Assembly: GCA_043762325.1 (NCBI GenBank)
Contig: JAYUMU010000010.1
Location: forward strand, 1 to 64,000
Direction: 5' to 3'
Origin: JANXSS01 sp025356535
GTDB taxonomy: Bacteria; Pseudomonadota; Gammaproteobacteria; Burkholderiales; Burkholderiaceae_D
DNA length: 64,000 bases
Numbering within the stretch: position 1 is the stretch's first letter; each line of letters begins with the position of its first letter. Of the stretch, positions 8,906 through 17,999 are shown one piece after another. A program made the translations under genes and the position numbers. A model generated the notes under the pieces. That model saw nothing but the letters and a program-made list of their open reading frames with translations. It was not told the DNA's origin and searched no databases.

Positions 8906-8931
8906 AAAAACCACAGGCGACTGTGGTTTTT
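8906..8931. terminator. Bidirectional terminator
   Basis: AAAAACCACAG-GCGA-CTGTGGTTTTT forms a perfect 11-bp stem with an A run before and a T run after. It separates the convergent Spy-like gene (+) and DUF3943 gene (-) and can act on both strands. Confidence 0.85.
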
Positions 8932-8936
8932 CCGTT

Positions 8937-10439
8937 TCAGCGCCAGTCGACCGTACCGAAGCCATCCTTGCCCAGCAAGGTGTAGTAGATGCCGATCGTG
9001 CCGCGGCTCTGGGTCTGATCGCCGGTTGCCGGAAACGCCGCGTCCCGGCGCGACCAGGTGTATTTCAGCGCCACGGCATGCTGGTTGCGAATCCGGTATG
9101 TCAGGGATGCGTCGGCCCTGGCAATGGTTTCATGGCCGCCCGCCTGCGCCGCAGCCACACGGCTGACGTAATATTCACGGGCATTGAGCGCCAGCGCAGC
9201 CCGTTCGTCGAATACCGCGCGCAACGACAACAGTGCCTGGGGCGCCAGGCCGTAGTTGTAGTCCCGCGCGCCGGCAGTGTGCACCGAGCCTGCCGCGGCG
9301 TAACCGATGCCGAACGTTCCGGTACCCTGCAACGCGATCTTGTTGCTGACCCACCACTGGCCGGTGCTGCCAAGCGACAGCGCCGTGCTCGACACCCGGA
9401 ACAGTTGCGGCGCGATGTAATCGTAGCTGCCGTACAGGCCCCAGATTCCACGATAGTTCTTGCCCGCTTCATACTGGCTGCCGATCAGCAGGCCGCGATT
9501 GAGAATGCTTTCAACGCCGTTAGCCGACGAGCCATTGATTTCGAAATTGAAGTAATCGAAAGGGCGGGTATAGGAATAGCCGTCCTTGCCGGGCAGGCCA
9601 TAGTCCATAGCAAAATTTGCCTGGAATTCATTGCGCTTGAAGCTCGTCGACAAGCCAGGCGCATTCTGGCCGGTACCCACTGCGCCGAGTTGCAGGCGAC
9701 CATAATAGGCCGGGTTATGGCTGCTGAAGACCGCATCGAAACGCTTGCCGAACGCCAGCCGGTTCAATCCGGTCGGCGGCGAGATGGCTGCCGCACTGGT
9801 CTCGCGCCAGAAAGGTGACATCTGGGTTTCCTTTTCCAGAACCAGGCTGGCCATGCGAAACAGCGACTCACCGAGAAAACTGCCGGCAATGCCACTGGCG
9901 ATCTGGTCGTTTCGCGACGGCGGCGTGATTTCGCCGAACACTTCCCAGAAGGCGCTGCCGGCAAAAGTGTAGGCAGCGGCTTCCCAGTAATTCATGCCTG
10001 CCGAGCGGGCAAAGCCGTGATACATCGCGCCCTGGTAAGGATGGGCGAACTGGTTGGTGCTGAACGGATCGGAATCGATGACCCAGCTGCTGCGCAGGTT
10101 GCGCCGCCAGGAACCGACGCTGACGTTGTAGTCGGTCGTGTTCTTGATCAGGGCGCGGTCGACACGGTTGAGGACCGTATCGAAACCGATGATCTCCAGC
10201 GCCGGCAACAGGTAATCCTTTTTCGGCCCGACCGGATTCCAGTCCTCGTCGCCGCCCAGCGCAGGCAGGCGCATGACGGTACCGTTTTGCTGCGCTAGCG
10301 CGGCCGGCGATACCGGACCGGTTGCCGCTGCACCGGCCTGTGCGGCGGCAGCCGACGCGACACATGCGCCGGCCAGCGCCAGCGCCGATACGGCTGCGCC
10401 ATGGAATCTGATTGCCATTGGCTGTCTGTTCGTTTTCAT
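8937..10439 (-). CDS. DUF3943 outer-membrane beta-barrel protein
   Basis: The 500-residue product has a signal peptide (about 1-34, AAAAQA). Around residues 125-200 it contains the DUF3943-type segment with FSTNQFAHPYQGAMYHGFARSAG and the nearby EITPPSRNDQIASG. The remainder alternates aromatic and polar residues as in an outer-membrane beta-barrel, although it ends in VDWR rather than the usual terminal Phe. The family's function is unknown. It is convergent with the Spy-like gene and divergent from kup. Recognition rests on my memory of the family pattern. Confidence 0.78.
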   Translation of the reverse strand: MKTNRQPMAIRFHGAAVSALALAGACVASAAAAQAGAAATGPVSPAALAQQNGTVMRLPALGGDEDWNPVGPKKDYLLPALEIIGFDTVLNRVDRALIKNTTDYNVSVGSWRRNLRSSWVIDSDPFSTNQFAHPYQGAMYHGFARSAGMNYWEAAAYTFAGSAFWEVFGEITPPSRNDQIASGIAGSFLGESLFRMASLVLEKETQMSPFWRETSAAAISPPTGLNRLAFGKRFDAVFSSHNPAYYGRLQLGAVGTGQNAPGLSTSFKRNEFQANFAMDYGLPGKDGYSYTRPFDYFNFEINGSSANGVESILNRGLLIGSQYEAGKNYRGIWGLYGSYDYIAPQLFRVSSTALSLGSTGQWWVSNKIALQGTGTFGIGYAAAGSVHTAGARDYNYGLAPQALLSLRAVFDERAALALNAREYYVSRVAAAQAGGHETIARADASLTYRIRNQHAVALKYTWSRRDAAFPATGDQTQSRGTIGIYYTLLGKDGFGTVDWR

Positions 10440-10685
10440 ATGGAGGGAATGAATCCTGAATCAGTGATCGAATTGCCAAGGGTTTCACAAATTGCTTTCA
10501 AACAATGTACGGCTTACCGCACATGAGCGTATTGTGTCGGCCAAACATGCATTACTTGCTTGATCCTGGCCCACTTCACGTTAAGATTGCCGCGCCTGCG
10601 GTCGCGACCGTGCAAAACCGGTCAGAGGCCAGGCAGGCCCAACCGGCATCATCCTATAAATTTTCTGTCAACTCCTGGATAAAAC

Positions 10686-12560
10686 TTGAGCGAACCGACC
10701 AAAAGCAGCATGCGCGCCCTGACGATTGCCGCCATCGGGATCGTCTACGGCGATATCGGCACCAGCCCGCTCTACACCATGAAGGAAATCTTCTCCAGCC
10801 AGCATGGTCTCACGCTCGATCGCGCCAACCTGCTTGGGGTGGTGTCGCTGATTCTCTGGGGCCTGACGCTGATCGTTTCGTTGAAGTACGTGACACTGAT
10901 CATGCGCGCCAACAATCACGGCGAAGGCGGCATCATGGCCTTGCTGGCGCTGGCAATGTCGACGGTGGCGCAAAACACGCGCCTGCATTTTCTGCTGATG
11001 ATTACCGGCCTGATCGGCGCTGCCCTGTTCTTTGGCGACGGCGTGATCACGCCGGCGATTTCGGTGCTCTCCGCAATCGAGGGCCTGGAGGTGGCAACGC
11101 CGGCCTTCAAGCCGTACGTCGTGCCGCTGACGGCGGGCGTGCTCATCGGGCTGTATGCGCTGCAGCACAAGGGCACGGCCGGCATCGGCGAATGGTTCGG
11201 CCCGATGGTGGTGATCTGGTTTGCCGCCCTGGCCGCAATGGGCGTGCTCAACATCCTGGAGCGGCCCGAAATCCTGCATGCGCTCAATCCGCTGCACGCC
11301 CTGCACTTCCTGAGCCGCAACGGCTGGGTCGCCTTCGCCGCGCTGGGCGCGATCGTGCTGGCGTTTACCGGCGCCGAAGCGCTGTATGCCGACATGGGCC
11401 ATTTCGGTCCGCAGCCGATTCGCATCGCCTGGTTTTCACTCGTGTTTCCGGCGCTGGCGCTGAGCTACCTTGGCCAGGGTGCGCTGCTGCTGCATAACCC
11501 GGCGGCGGTGTCGAATCCGTTCTACCAGCAGCTCGGGCCCTGGAGCATCTATCCGCTGGTGATCCTGTCGACGGTTGCCACCGTGATCGCCTCGCAGGCC
11601 ACCATTTCCGGCACTTTTTCGATGGTCAACCAGGCAATTTCCCTGGGATTTTTGCCGCGCATGCGGGTGCTGTACACCTCGACGCAGGAAATCGGCCAGG
11701 TCTACCTGCCGCTGGTCAACTGGATCCAGCTGGCAGTGGTGGTGCTGGCGGTGATCGGCTTCGGTTCCTCCTCGAACCTGGCGTCGGCCTACGGCATCGC
11801 CGTGACCGCCACCATGCTGGCCACGACCATCCTGACCTTCTTCGTGATCCGCTTCAAGTGGCGCCTGAATCTTTTCCTGTGCATCGGCGCGACCGGCTTT
11901 TTCCTGCTGATCGACGTCGCCCTGTTTGCCTCCAATACGCTGAAGATCGTCAGTGGCGGCTGGTTCCCGCTGCTGCTTGGCGCGGCCATGATGACCGTCA
12001 TGCTGACCTGGAAAAGCGGCCGGGAACTGGTGCTGGCCAACCTGCAGAAGCACAGCATTCCCCTGAACGACTTCCTGGTGTCGCTGTTCCAGGCGCCGCC
12101 GCATCGCGTCGAAGGCACGGCCGTGTTCTTTCGGGCCGAGGGCGATGGCGTGCCGCATGCGATGCTGCACAACCTGTCGCACAACAAGGTGCTGCATGCG
12201 CGCACCGTATTCCTGACGGTGCGCGCCGCGGAAATCCCTTTCGTGCCCGACGAGGAGCGCATCACGGTCGAGCCGCTCGGCCAGGAGTGCTACCAGATGA
12301 CGATGTGCTTCGGCTTCCAGGAGCAACGCGACATTCCCCGCGCGCTTGGCCTGTGCGACGCGCTCGGCCTGCATTTCGAGATGATGGAGACATCCTTCTA
12401 TGTCGCCCGCCAGACCGTGATCCCGACCATCGGCGGCGGCATGGCGCTGTGGCGCGAGTCGATGTACGCAACCATGGCGCGCAATGCCCGCGACGCCGCC
12501 GATTATTTTCGCCTGCCCAGCAACCGGGTCATCGAACTCGGCACGCAGGTGGAAATCTGA
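10686..12560 (+). CDS. kup: Kup low-affinity potassium transporter
   Basis: This 624-residue protein begins ALTIAAIGIVYGDIGTSPLYTMKEIF, the family hallmark, with NNHGEGGIMALLALA and FFGDGVITPAISVLSA following. Twelve hydrophobic segments fill residues about 10-440, and a soluble C-terminal domain (about 450-624) follows. It imports K+ across the inner membrane with H+. The start is TTG 10686 (SEPTKSS); the nearest ATG, at 10710, would begin at the first membrane segment. Length and layout are normal for Kup. It is transcribed away from the DUF3943 gene, with 245 bases between them. Confidence 0.96.
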   Translation: MSEPTKSSMRALTIAAIGIVYGDIGTSPLYTMKEIFSSQHGLTLDRANLLGVVSLILWGLTLIVSLKYVTLIMRANNHGEGGIMALLALAMSTVAQNTRLHFLLMITGLIGAALFFGDGVITPAISVLSAIEGLEVATPAFKPYVVPLTAGVLIGLYALQHKGTAGIGEWFGPMVVIWFAALAAMGVLNILERPEILHALNPLHALHFLSRNGWVAFAALGAIVLAFTGAEALYADMGHFGPQPIRIAWFSLVFPALALSYLGQGALLLHNPAAVSNPFYQQLGPWSIYPLVILSTVATVIASQATISGTFSMVNQAISLGFLPRMRVLYTSTQEIGQVYLPLVNWIQLAVVVLAVIGFGSSSNLASAYGIAVTATMLATTILTFFVIRFKWRLNLFLCIGATGFFLLIDVALFASNTLKIVSGGWFPLLLGAAMMTVMLTWKSGRELVLANLQKHSIPLNDFLVSLFQAPPHRVEGTAVFFRAEGDGVPHAMLHNLSHNKVLHARTVFLTVRAAEIPFVPDEERITVEPLGQECYQMTMCFGFQEQRDIPRALGLCDALGLHFEMMETSFYVARQTVIPTIGGGMALWRESMYATMARNARDAADYFRLPSNRVIELGTQVEI

Positions 12561-12667
12561 CACCGGCAGTGCGGCAACTGCACCACGCCGCATCGTAAAA
12601 CAAGGCGCCCGGGCAACTAAGTCTCAAGGAAGCATGGTCTAATAATGCTTTCGGCCCGGGTATCCGC

Positions 12668-13168
12668 ATGCTTGACGACACCGCACAGCAACGCATCCTG
12701 ACGATTGCGAAAACCGCGAACAACAGCCGCCAGGCGCTCGGTTATTTTCGGCTGGCAGTCGGGCTGTTCTATCTCAACGAGATCATGGTCGATCGCGAGA
12801 TCGATTTCGATGCGCTGCACCGGCACTACAACCGCTTCATCCGCGAGTCGATCGGCGCCGGCCACAGCATCACCAGCGTGCTGCAGTTCATGAGCGGCGA
12901 AAAAGTCATGGCCGTGGTCCATTCGGACACCTTCATGCATGGCTTCATGGATAACTTCGGCGTGCCGTTTCATCACATACCGCTGATGCTGCTGGTGAAT
13001 CTGGAAGTGTCGAAAAACATTTCGAAGATCGGCGTCGAGGGGCCGCTGCACCGCTGGATCCTCGAACAGCAGGCCAGGATTGCGCGGCATCAGGCTGCAG
13101 CCACGCCGGCGATGACAGGCACGGCAGACACGACAACCAGGGAGGTCACCGTTGAAAAAAGCCGCTGA
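12668..13168 (+). CDS. Conserved-looking protein of unknown function
   Basis: This 166-residue, mostly alpha-helical soluble protein has no signal peptide or membrane segment. I do not recognise a domain. The C-terminal ~25 residues are Ala/Thr-rich and likely disordered. Its last 17 bases overlap the start of the exported FAH-family gene, whose ribosome site GGAGG lies inside this gene, so the two are probably translationally coupled. That context hints at a shared process but does not identify it. Confidence 0.6.
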   Translation: MLDDTAQQRILTIAKTANNSRQALGYFRLAVGLFYLNEIMVDREIDFDALHRHYNRFIRESIGAGHSITSVLQFMSGEKVMAVVHSDTFMHGFMDNFGVPFHHIPLMLLVNLEVSKNISKIGVEGPLHRWILEQQARIARHQAAATPAMTGTADTTTREVTVEKSR

Positions 13169-14009
13169 TGCGTTGGCGCAATCAGCAACTGAAGCCGCAG
13201 CCGCGGCGCCGTCGCGCCCGAGCCGCCGCAGTGCGTTGCAGGGCGCCGGCCTGCTGGCGCTCGGCGCCGTCGGCGGTTGTGCGCTACCGGTCGGCGCCGA
13301 TTCGCGCGCTACCGTGCAGACGCCCTTCGACGTGGCGCGCCCGCTGTTGCCCATCGTCGGCACGAGCGAGCAGTTTCCGGTGCGACGCATCTACTGCATC
13401 GGCCGCAATTACGCCGCCCACGCGCGCGAGATGGGTTCCGACCCGACCCGCGAATTGCCCTTCTTTTTCCAGAAGCCGAGCGACGCCCTGCAACTGGTTG
13501 CGCCCGGCGCCACCACCGATCATCCGTATCCGCCGCTGACGAAAAACTACCATTACGAAATCGAACTGGTGGCGGCCCTGTCCAAGGGCGGGCGCAACAT
13601 CGCAGCGGGCGACGCGCTGCAGCATGTCTATGGCTACACGATCGGCCTGGACATGACCCGGCGCGACCTGCAACGCGCCATGGGCGATGAAAAGAAGCCC
13701 TGGGAGATCGGCAAGAGCTTCGACCGTTCGGCGCCGATGGGGCCGCTGCACCGTGTCGCCGACGTCGGCCATTTCACGCGCGGCGCGATCTGGCTGAAGG
13801 TCAATGGCCAGGTGAAGCAGAGCGCCGACCTCAAGCAGATGATCTGGTCGGTCGCCGAGCAGATCAGCAAGCTCTCGGAAGCCTTCGAGCTGATGCCGGG
13901 CGACCTGATCTATTCAGGCACGCCCGAAAACGTCGGACCGGTGGTGCGCGGCGACGTCATGGAAGGCCATATCGACGGCTTGCCGAACCTGTCGGTGCGG
14001 GTCGTCTGA
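13152..14009 (+). CDS. Exported fumarylacetoacetate hydrolase-family protein (Tat/lipoprotein-like)
   Basis: From residue about 75 the 285-residue protein is a FAH-fold domain: IYCIGRNYAAHAREM, FFFQKPSDAL, the E-x-E metal ligands in HYEIELV, the third ligand in GLDMTRRDLQ, and GDLIYSGTPENVGPV at the end. The family cleaves C-C bonds or acts on small oxo-acids using Mg/Mn, normally in the cytoplasm. Here residues 1-53 carry a twin-arginine-type signal (PSRRSALQGAGLL) followed by AVGGC, which could be a lipobox, so export is likely. TTG 13152 has GGAGG six bases upstream. A second FAH-family gene with a Tat-type signal lies at 47590-48615. Confidence 0.85.
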   Translation: MKKAADALAQSATEAAAAAPSRPSRRSALQGAGLLALGAVGGCALPVGADSRATVQTPFDVARPLLPIVGTSEQFPVRRIYCIGRNYAAHAREMGSDPTRELPFFFQKPSDALQLVAPGATTDHPYPPLTKNYHYEIELVAALSKGGRNIAAGDALQHVYGYTIGLDMTRRDLQRAMGDEKKPWEIGKSFDRSAPMGPLHRVADVGHFTRGAIWLKVNGQVKQSADLKQMIWSVAEQISKLSEAFELMPGDLIYSGTPENVGPVVRGDVMEGHIDGLPNLSVRVV

Positions 14010-14031
14010 TACCGCCTTTGCCGTAACGCTC

Positions 14032-15234
14032 TTACCAGCTCGTGCCGTGCTCGGCGGTCGAGCTGATGTTGTGGATGGCCAGATCGGCGCCGTCGAATTC
14101 CTCTTCCGGGCTCAGGCGAATGCCGACCAGCTTTCGAAGCGTGCCGTAGATCACGATACTGCCGCCTGCGGCAATCGCAATGCCCAGGGCGGTGCCGGCC
14201 AGTTGCGACAGCAGCGACACGCCGCCCAGCCCGCCCAGCGCCCTGGCGCCGAAGATGCCGGCGGCAATGCCGCCCCAGGCGCCGCACAGGCCGTGCAGGG
14301 GCCACACACCCAGCACATCGTCGATCTTCCAGCGATTTTGGGTCAGGGTGAACATCCAGACGAAGATGGCCGCGGCGATGCAGCCGGTTGCCAGGGCGCC
14401 CAGCGGATGCATCAGGTCCGAGCCGGCGCAGACGGCAACCAGTCCGGCCAGCGGCCCGTTGTAGACGAAACCGGGATCGTTCTTGCCGAGCAACAGGGCC
14501 ACCAGCGTGCCGCCGACCATCGCCATCAGCGAATTGATCGCCACCAGCCCGTTCATCTTGTCGAGCGTCTGCGCACTCATGACGTTGAAGCCGAACCAGC
14601 CGACCGTGAGAACCCAGGCGCCAAGCGCCAGGAACGGTATGCTCGACGGCGGATGGGCGGCGACTGCGCCATCGCGGCTGTAGCGGCCACGGCGTGCTCC
14701 CAGCAGCAGCACCGCCGGCAACGCTACCCAGCCGCCGACCGCATGCACCACCACCGAGCCGGCAAAGTCATGGAATTCCGCACCGAAGGCGTTTTTCAGC
14801 CAGGCCTGGATGCCGAAGCGCTGGTTCCAGGCGATGCCCTCGAAAAACGGATAGAGCAGCGCCACCAGGATGGCCGTTGCCATCAATTGCGGATAGAACT
14901 TCGCCCGCTCGGCAATGCCGCCCGAAATGATTGCGGGAATCGCGGCGGCAAAGGTCAGCAGGAAAAAGAACTTCACCAGCTCGAAGCCGTTGCGTGCGAC
15001 CAGGATGTCGGCGCCGCTGAAGAAATGCACGCCATAGGCAACGTAGTAGCCGACGAAAAAATAAGCGATCGTCGAAACCGCAAAATCGGCCAGGATCTTG
15101 ACCAGTGCATTGACCTGGTTTTTCTTGCGCACGGTGCCGACTTCGAGGAAGGCGAAGCCGGCATGCATGGCCAGGATCATGATGGCGCCAAGCAGAATGA
15201 ACAGGGCATCCGCGCCATTTTTTAGTGCATCCAA
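14032..15234 (-). CDS. amtB: Ammonium transporter, Amt/AmtB family
   Basis: This 400-residue polytopic membrane protein has eleven hydrophobic segments. Conserved positions include the two pore histidines in HDFAGSVVVHAVGG and WPLHGLCGAWGG, and the nearby GWFGFN segment. It conducts ammonium/ammonia across the inner membrane. There is no cleaved signal sequence; the protein starts MDALKNGADALFILLGAIMI. No glnK/PII gene is next to it, which is unusual for this family. Upstream there is a sigma54-type -24/-12 element and an NtrC-like box at the classical distance, so nitrogen-limitation control is expected. It ends 22 bases from the convergent FAH-family gene. Confidence 0.95.
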   Translation of the reverse strand: MDALKNGADALFILLGAIMILAMHAGFAFLEVGTVRKKNQVNALVKILADFAVSTIAYFFVGYYVAYGVHFFSGADILVARNGFELVKFFFLLTFAAAIPAIISGGIAERAKFYPQLMATAILVALLYPFFEGIAWNQRFGIQAWLKNAFGAEFHDFAGSVVVHAVGGWVALPAVLLLGARRGRYSRDGAVAAHPPSSIPFLALGAWVLTVGWFGFNVMSAQTLDKMNGLVAINSLMAMVGGTLVALLLGKNDPGFVYNGPLAGLVAVCAGSDLMHPLGALATGCIAAAIFVWMFTLTQNRWKIDDVLGVWPLHGLCGAWGGIAAGIFGARALGGLGGVSLLSQLAGTALGIAIAAGGSIVIYGTLRKLVGIRLSPEEEFDGADLAIHNISSTAEHGTSW

Positions 15235-15283
15235 AGTAGGTACTCCCGATTAAAGTGCACGAAATTGCACAGGCGTTGCGCAA

Positions 15284-15300
15284 ATGCATGAATCATGCCA
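15284..15300 (-). promoter_or_regulatory. Sigma54 (-24/-12) promoter of amtB
   Basis: Read on the minus strand the element is TGGCATGATTCATGCAT. The invariant GG and GC are separated by exactly 10 bases, and the match to TGGCACG-N4-TTGCW is close. It would place the transcript start near 15274, about 40 bases before the amtB ATG. Confidence 0.75.
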
Positions 15301-15372
15301 TTTCGGTGCATTTTTCAAGCTATTGATTTCAATGAATAAAATAAAGCGGCGCCGTTCGCGCAGCGCGATTTA

Positions 15373-15389
15373 TGCACTTTTACGGTGCG
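15373..15389. promoter_or_regulatory. NtrC-like enhancer box upstream of amtB
   Basis: TGCACTTTTACGGTGCG matches the dyad TGCACY-N5-RGTGCA except for the last base. Its centre lies about 107 bases upstream of the start predicted from the sigma54 element, close to the spacing of NtrC sites at E. coli glnAp2. Confidence 0.65.
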
Positions 15390-15406
15390 CTCTGCCGCCG
15401 CCGTAC

Positions 15407-16168
15407 TCACATCTCCGGCTTGTGCGCCAGGCCCAGGTAAGTCTGGACGACCTTCGGATCGGCAGCGACCGCGGCGGCCACGCCTTGCAGCACGACATGA
15501 CCAAGCTCCAGCACATAGGCATGGTCAGCCACCTGCAGGGCGGCGCGCGCATTCTGCTCCACCAGCAGGATCGCCACGCCGGCGCTGCGCAGGCGCAGGA
15601 TGATCTGGTAGATTTCACGGGTGATCAGGGGCGCCAGTCCCAGGCTCGGTTCATCGAGCATCAGCAGGCGCGGCTTTGCCATCAGGGCGCGGCCGACTGC
15701 CAGCATCTGCCGCTCGCCGCCCGAGAGCGTGCCGGCAGCCTGGCGCCGGCGTTCGCGCAGGCGCGGAAACAGGTCGTAGACCAGGGCCATCTGATCGGCA
15801 TAACCGGCCTCGCGGGCCCGGTAGCGGCGATAGCTGCCCAGCAGCAGGTTGTCCGCCACGCTCATGCTGGCAAACAGTTCGCGCTTTTCCGGCACCAGCG
15901 ACATGCCGCGTGCAACCCGCGCTTCGATCGGCACGCCGGCCAGGTCCTGGCCGTCGAGCAGCACCTGCGCGCGCGCCGTGCCGCCGGTCGGCAGGGCGCC
16001 GGCGATGGCATTCATGAGCGTCGACTTGCCGGCGCCGTTCGGCCCGATCACCGTGACGATCTGGCCATGGCCCACCACCAGGTCGATGCCGTGGACGGCT
16101 TCCACCTTGCCGTAGCTGACGTGCAGGGCGCGCACGTCGAGTACCGGTATGCGCAGGGCGTCACTCAT
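15407..16168 (-). CDS. livF: Branched-chain amino acid ABC transporter ATPase LivF
   Basis: This 253-residue ABC ATPase has Walker A GPNGAGKST, the signature LSGGERQ, Walker B LLMLDEPSLGLAP and the switch His replaced in the usual LivF manner (VEQNA). These features, with VPEKRELFASMSVADNLLLG, fit the LivF group of hydrophobic amino acid transporters. It overlaps the upstream livM-livG fusion gene by 8 bases and is the last gene of the livH-livMG-livF operon. It would form the heterodimeric ATPase with the LivG half of the fusion. Confidence 0.94.
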   Translation of the reverse strand: MSDALRIPVLDVRALHVSYGKVEAVHGIDLVVGHGQIVTVIGPNGAGKSTLMNAIAGALPTGGTARAQVLLDGQDLAGVPIEARVARGMSLVPEKRELFASMSVADNLLLGSYRRYRAREAGYADQMALVYDLFPRLRERRRQAAGTLSGGERQMLAVGRALMAKPRLLMLDEPSLGLAPLITREIYQIILRLRSAGVAILLVEQNARAALQVADHAYVLELGHVVLQGVAAAVAADPKVVQTYLGLAHKPEM

Positions 16169-17999
16169 CGATGCCGCCCAGGTATGCTTCCAGCACGGCG
16201 GGGTTTGCCTGGATTTGCGCCGGCAGGCCTTCGGCGATCTTGCTGCCGAATTCCATCACCACCAGTCGGTCGGCCAGCTGCATGACGAAATCCATGTCAT
16301 GTTCGACGATCAGAATGCTCATGCCGTCGCCGCGCAGGCGCTGCAGCAGTGCGGCAAGCGCCTGCTTTTCCTGGTAGCGCAGGCCGGCCGCCGGCTCGTC
16401 GAGCAGCAGCAGCACCGGGTCGCAGCACAGCGCGCGGGCGACCTCCAGCAGCCGCTGCTGGCCCAGCGCCAGGCTGCCCGCCGGTGCGTACAGCAGCTCG
16501 CCGAGGCCGACCCGCTGCAGCTGCACGTGGGCTGCCTGCAGCAGCGCCGCTTCCTCGGCGCCGTTCAGGCGCAGCACCGCACCGGCAAGCGATGCCAGGC
16601 GGCCCGGCTGCGCACCATGGCGGCGGCGCAGGTGGCCGCCCAGCGCCGTGTTTTCCAGCACCGTCATCTGCGGCAGCAGGCGCACATGCTGGAACGTGCG
16701 GGCAATGCCCAGGCGCACGATCGCCCGCGCCGGCAGGCGGTCGATGCGCTGCGCGCCGGCGTCGCTGCCGAAATGGATGCTGCCGCCCGAGGCCGGCAGG
16801 ACACCGGTCATCAGGTTGAACATGGTCGACTTGCCGGCGCCGTTCGGACCGATCAGGCCGACGATTTCACCGGCGCGCAGATCGAAGCTGATGTCGTTGA
16901 CGGCAACCAGTCCGCCGAACTGCTTGCGCGCGCCCTCGACCGCCAGCAGGCGCGTGCCATGGAGCGGTTTTTCCCTGTGGCTCAACCCATCCTGCGGCGT
17001 CGCTGCAGCGCCCGGCGCGAGGCCGGGCGACTGCGCCACCGGCAGGCGTCCCCCGCGACGGTGCGCCAGGCGCATGACGAGCGGCCACAAGCCGTCGCGG
17101 GCGCGCTGCAGCAGGAACACGATCAGGATGCCGAAGACGATGACTTCATAATTGCCGCTGCCGCCCAAAAGGCGCGGCAACAGCGACTGCAGGTAATCCT
17201 TCATCAGGGTCAGCAGGCCCGCGCCCAGAAGCGCGCCCCAGACCGAGCCGACGCCGCCGACGACTGCCATGAACAGGTATTCGATGCCGGCATTGAGGCC
17301 AAAGGGCGTCGGGTTGACGGCGCGCTGCAGGTGCGCATACAGCCAGCCGGAGGTCGAGGCCAGCAACGCCGCGATCACGAAGACCTGGATGCGCACCGCG
17401 GCCGTATCGACGCCCATTGCCTCGGCCATGCCGGCGCCGCCCTTGAGAGCGCGCATGGCGCGTCCCGGCCGGGAGTAGAGCAGGTTGTGCAGACCGATCA
17501 TCGCCGTTGCCACCGCCAGCCAGATCAGCCAGTACATCTTGCGGCCGGTGTCGAGCCGCAGGCCGGCGATGCCGATCGGCGCGATGCCGGTCATGCCGTC
17601 GTACTTGCCGAGAAAGTCGACATTGCCGAACAGGTAGAACAGCGACAGCCCCCAGGCGATCGTGCCCAGCGGCAGATAGTGGCCGGACAGGCGCATCGTG
17701 ATGCTGCCGATGCCGTAGGCGGCAACTGCGGTGATGCACCAGCCGGCCAGCAACCCCAGCCAGGGCGACAGGCCGTAGCGCGCGCCCAGCCAGGCGGTCG
17801 CATAGGCGCCCAGGCCGACGAATGCCGCCTGGCCGAACGAGGTCATGCCACCGATGCCGGTCAGCAGCACCAGCCCGAGCGCCACCAGCGTGTAGAGGCC
17901 GATGTAGTTCGCCAGGGTGATCCAGTATTCCGGCGAAGGCAGCAGCGGCAGCGCCACCATGAGCGCGGCAAACGCCAGCAGAAAGCGCTGGCCCTTCAC
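16161..17999 (-). CDS. LivM permease-LivG ATPase fusion protein
   Basis: This single 612-residue chain combines a LivM-type permease (about 1-310, eight to ten membrane helices; LTGIGGMTSFGQAAFVGLGA and SGHYLPLGTIA are typical) with a LivG-type ABC ATPase (about 350-612; Walker A GPNGAGKST, signature region SLALGQQRLLEVARAL, Walker B LLLLDEPAAGL). Such fusions are known in Burkholderiales. It would form the inner-membrane pore with LivH and an ATPase pair with LivF. The start is GTG 17999, which overlaps the livH stop as GTGA; the longer frame reaching 18038 lies inside livH. No periplasmic binding protein gene is present in this operon. Confidence 0.92.
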   Translation of the reverse strand: MKGQRFLLAFAALMVALPLLPSPEYWITLANYIGLYTLVALGLVLLTGIGGMTSFGQAAFVGLGAYATAWLGARYGLSPWLGLLAGWCITAVAAYGIGSITMRLSGHYLPLGTIAWGLSLFYLFGNVDFLGKYDGMTGIAPIGIAGLRLDTGRKMYWLIWLAVATAMIGLHNLLYSRPGRAMRALKGGAGMAEAMGVDTAAVRIQVFVIAALLASTSGWLYAHLQRAVNPTPFGLNAGIEYLFMAVVGGVGSVWGALLGAGLLTLMKDYLQSLLPRLLGGSGNYEVIVFGILIVFLLQRARDGLWPLVMRLAHRRGGRLPVAQSPGLAPGAAATPQDGLSHREKPLHGTRLLAVEGARKQFGGLVAVNDISFDLRAGEIVGLIGPNGAGKSTMFNLMTGVLPASGGSIHFGSDAGAQRIDRLPARAIVRLGIARTFQHVRLLPQMTVLENTALGGHLRRRHGAQPGRLASLAGAVLRLNGAEEAALLQAAHVQLQRVGLGELLYAPAGSLALGQQRLLEVARALCCDPVLLLLDEPAAGLRYQEKQALAALLQRLRGDGMSILIVEHDMDFVMQLADRLVVMEFGSKIAEGLPAQIQANPAVLEAYLGGIDE

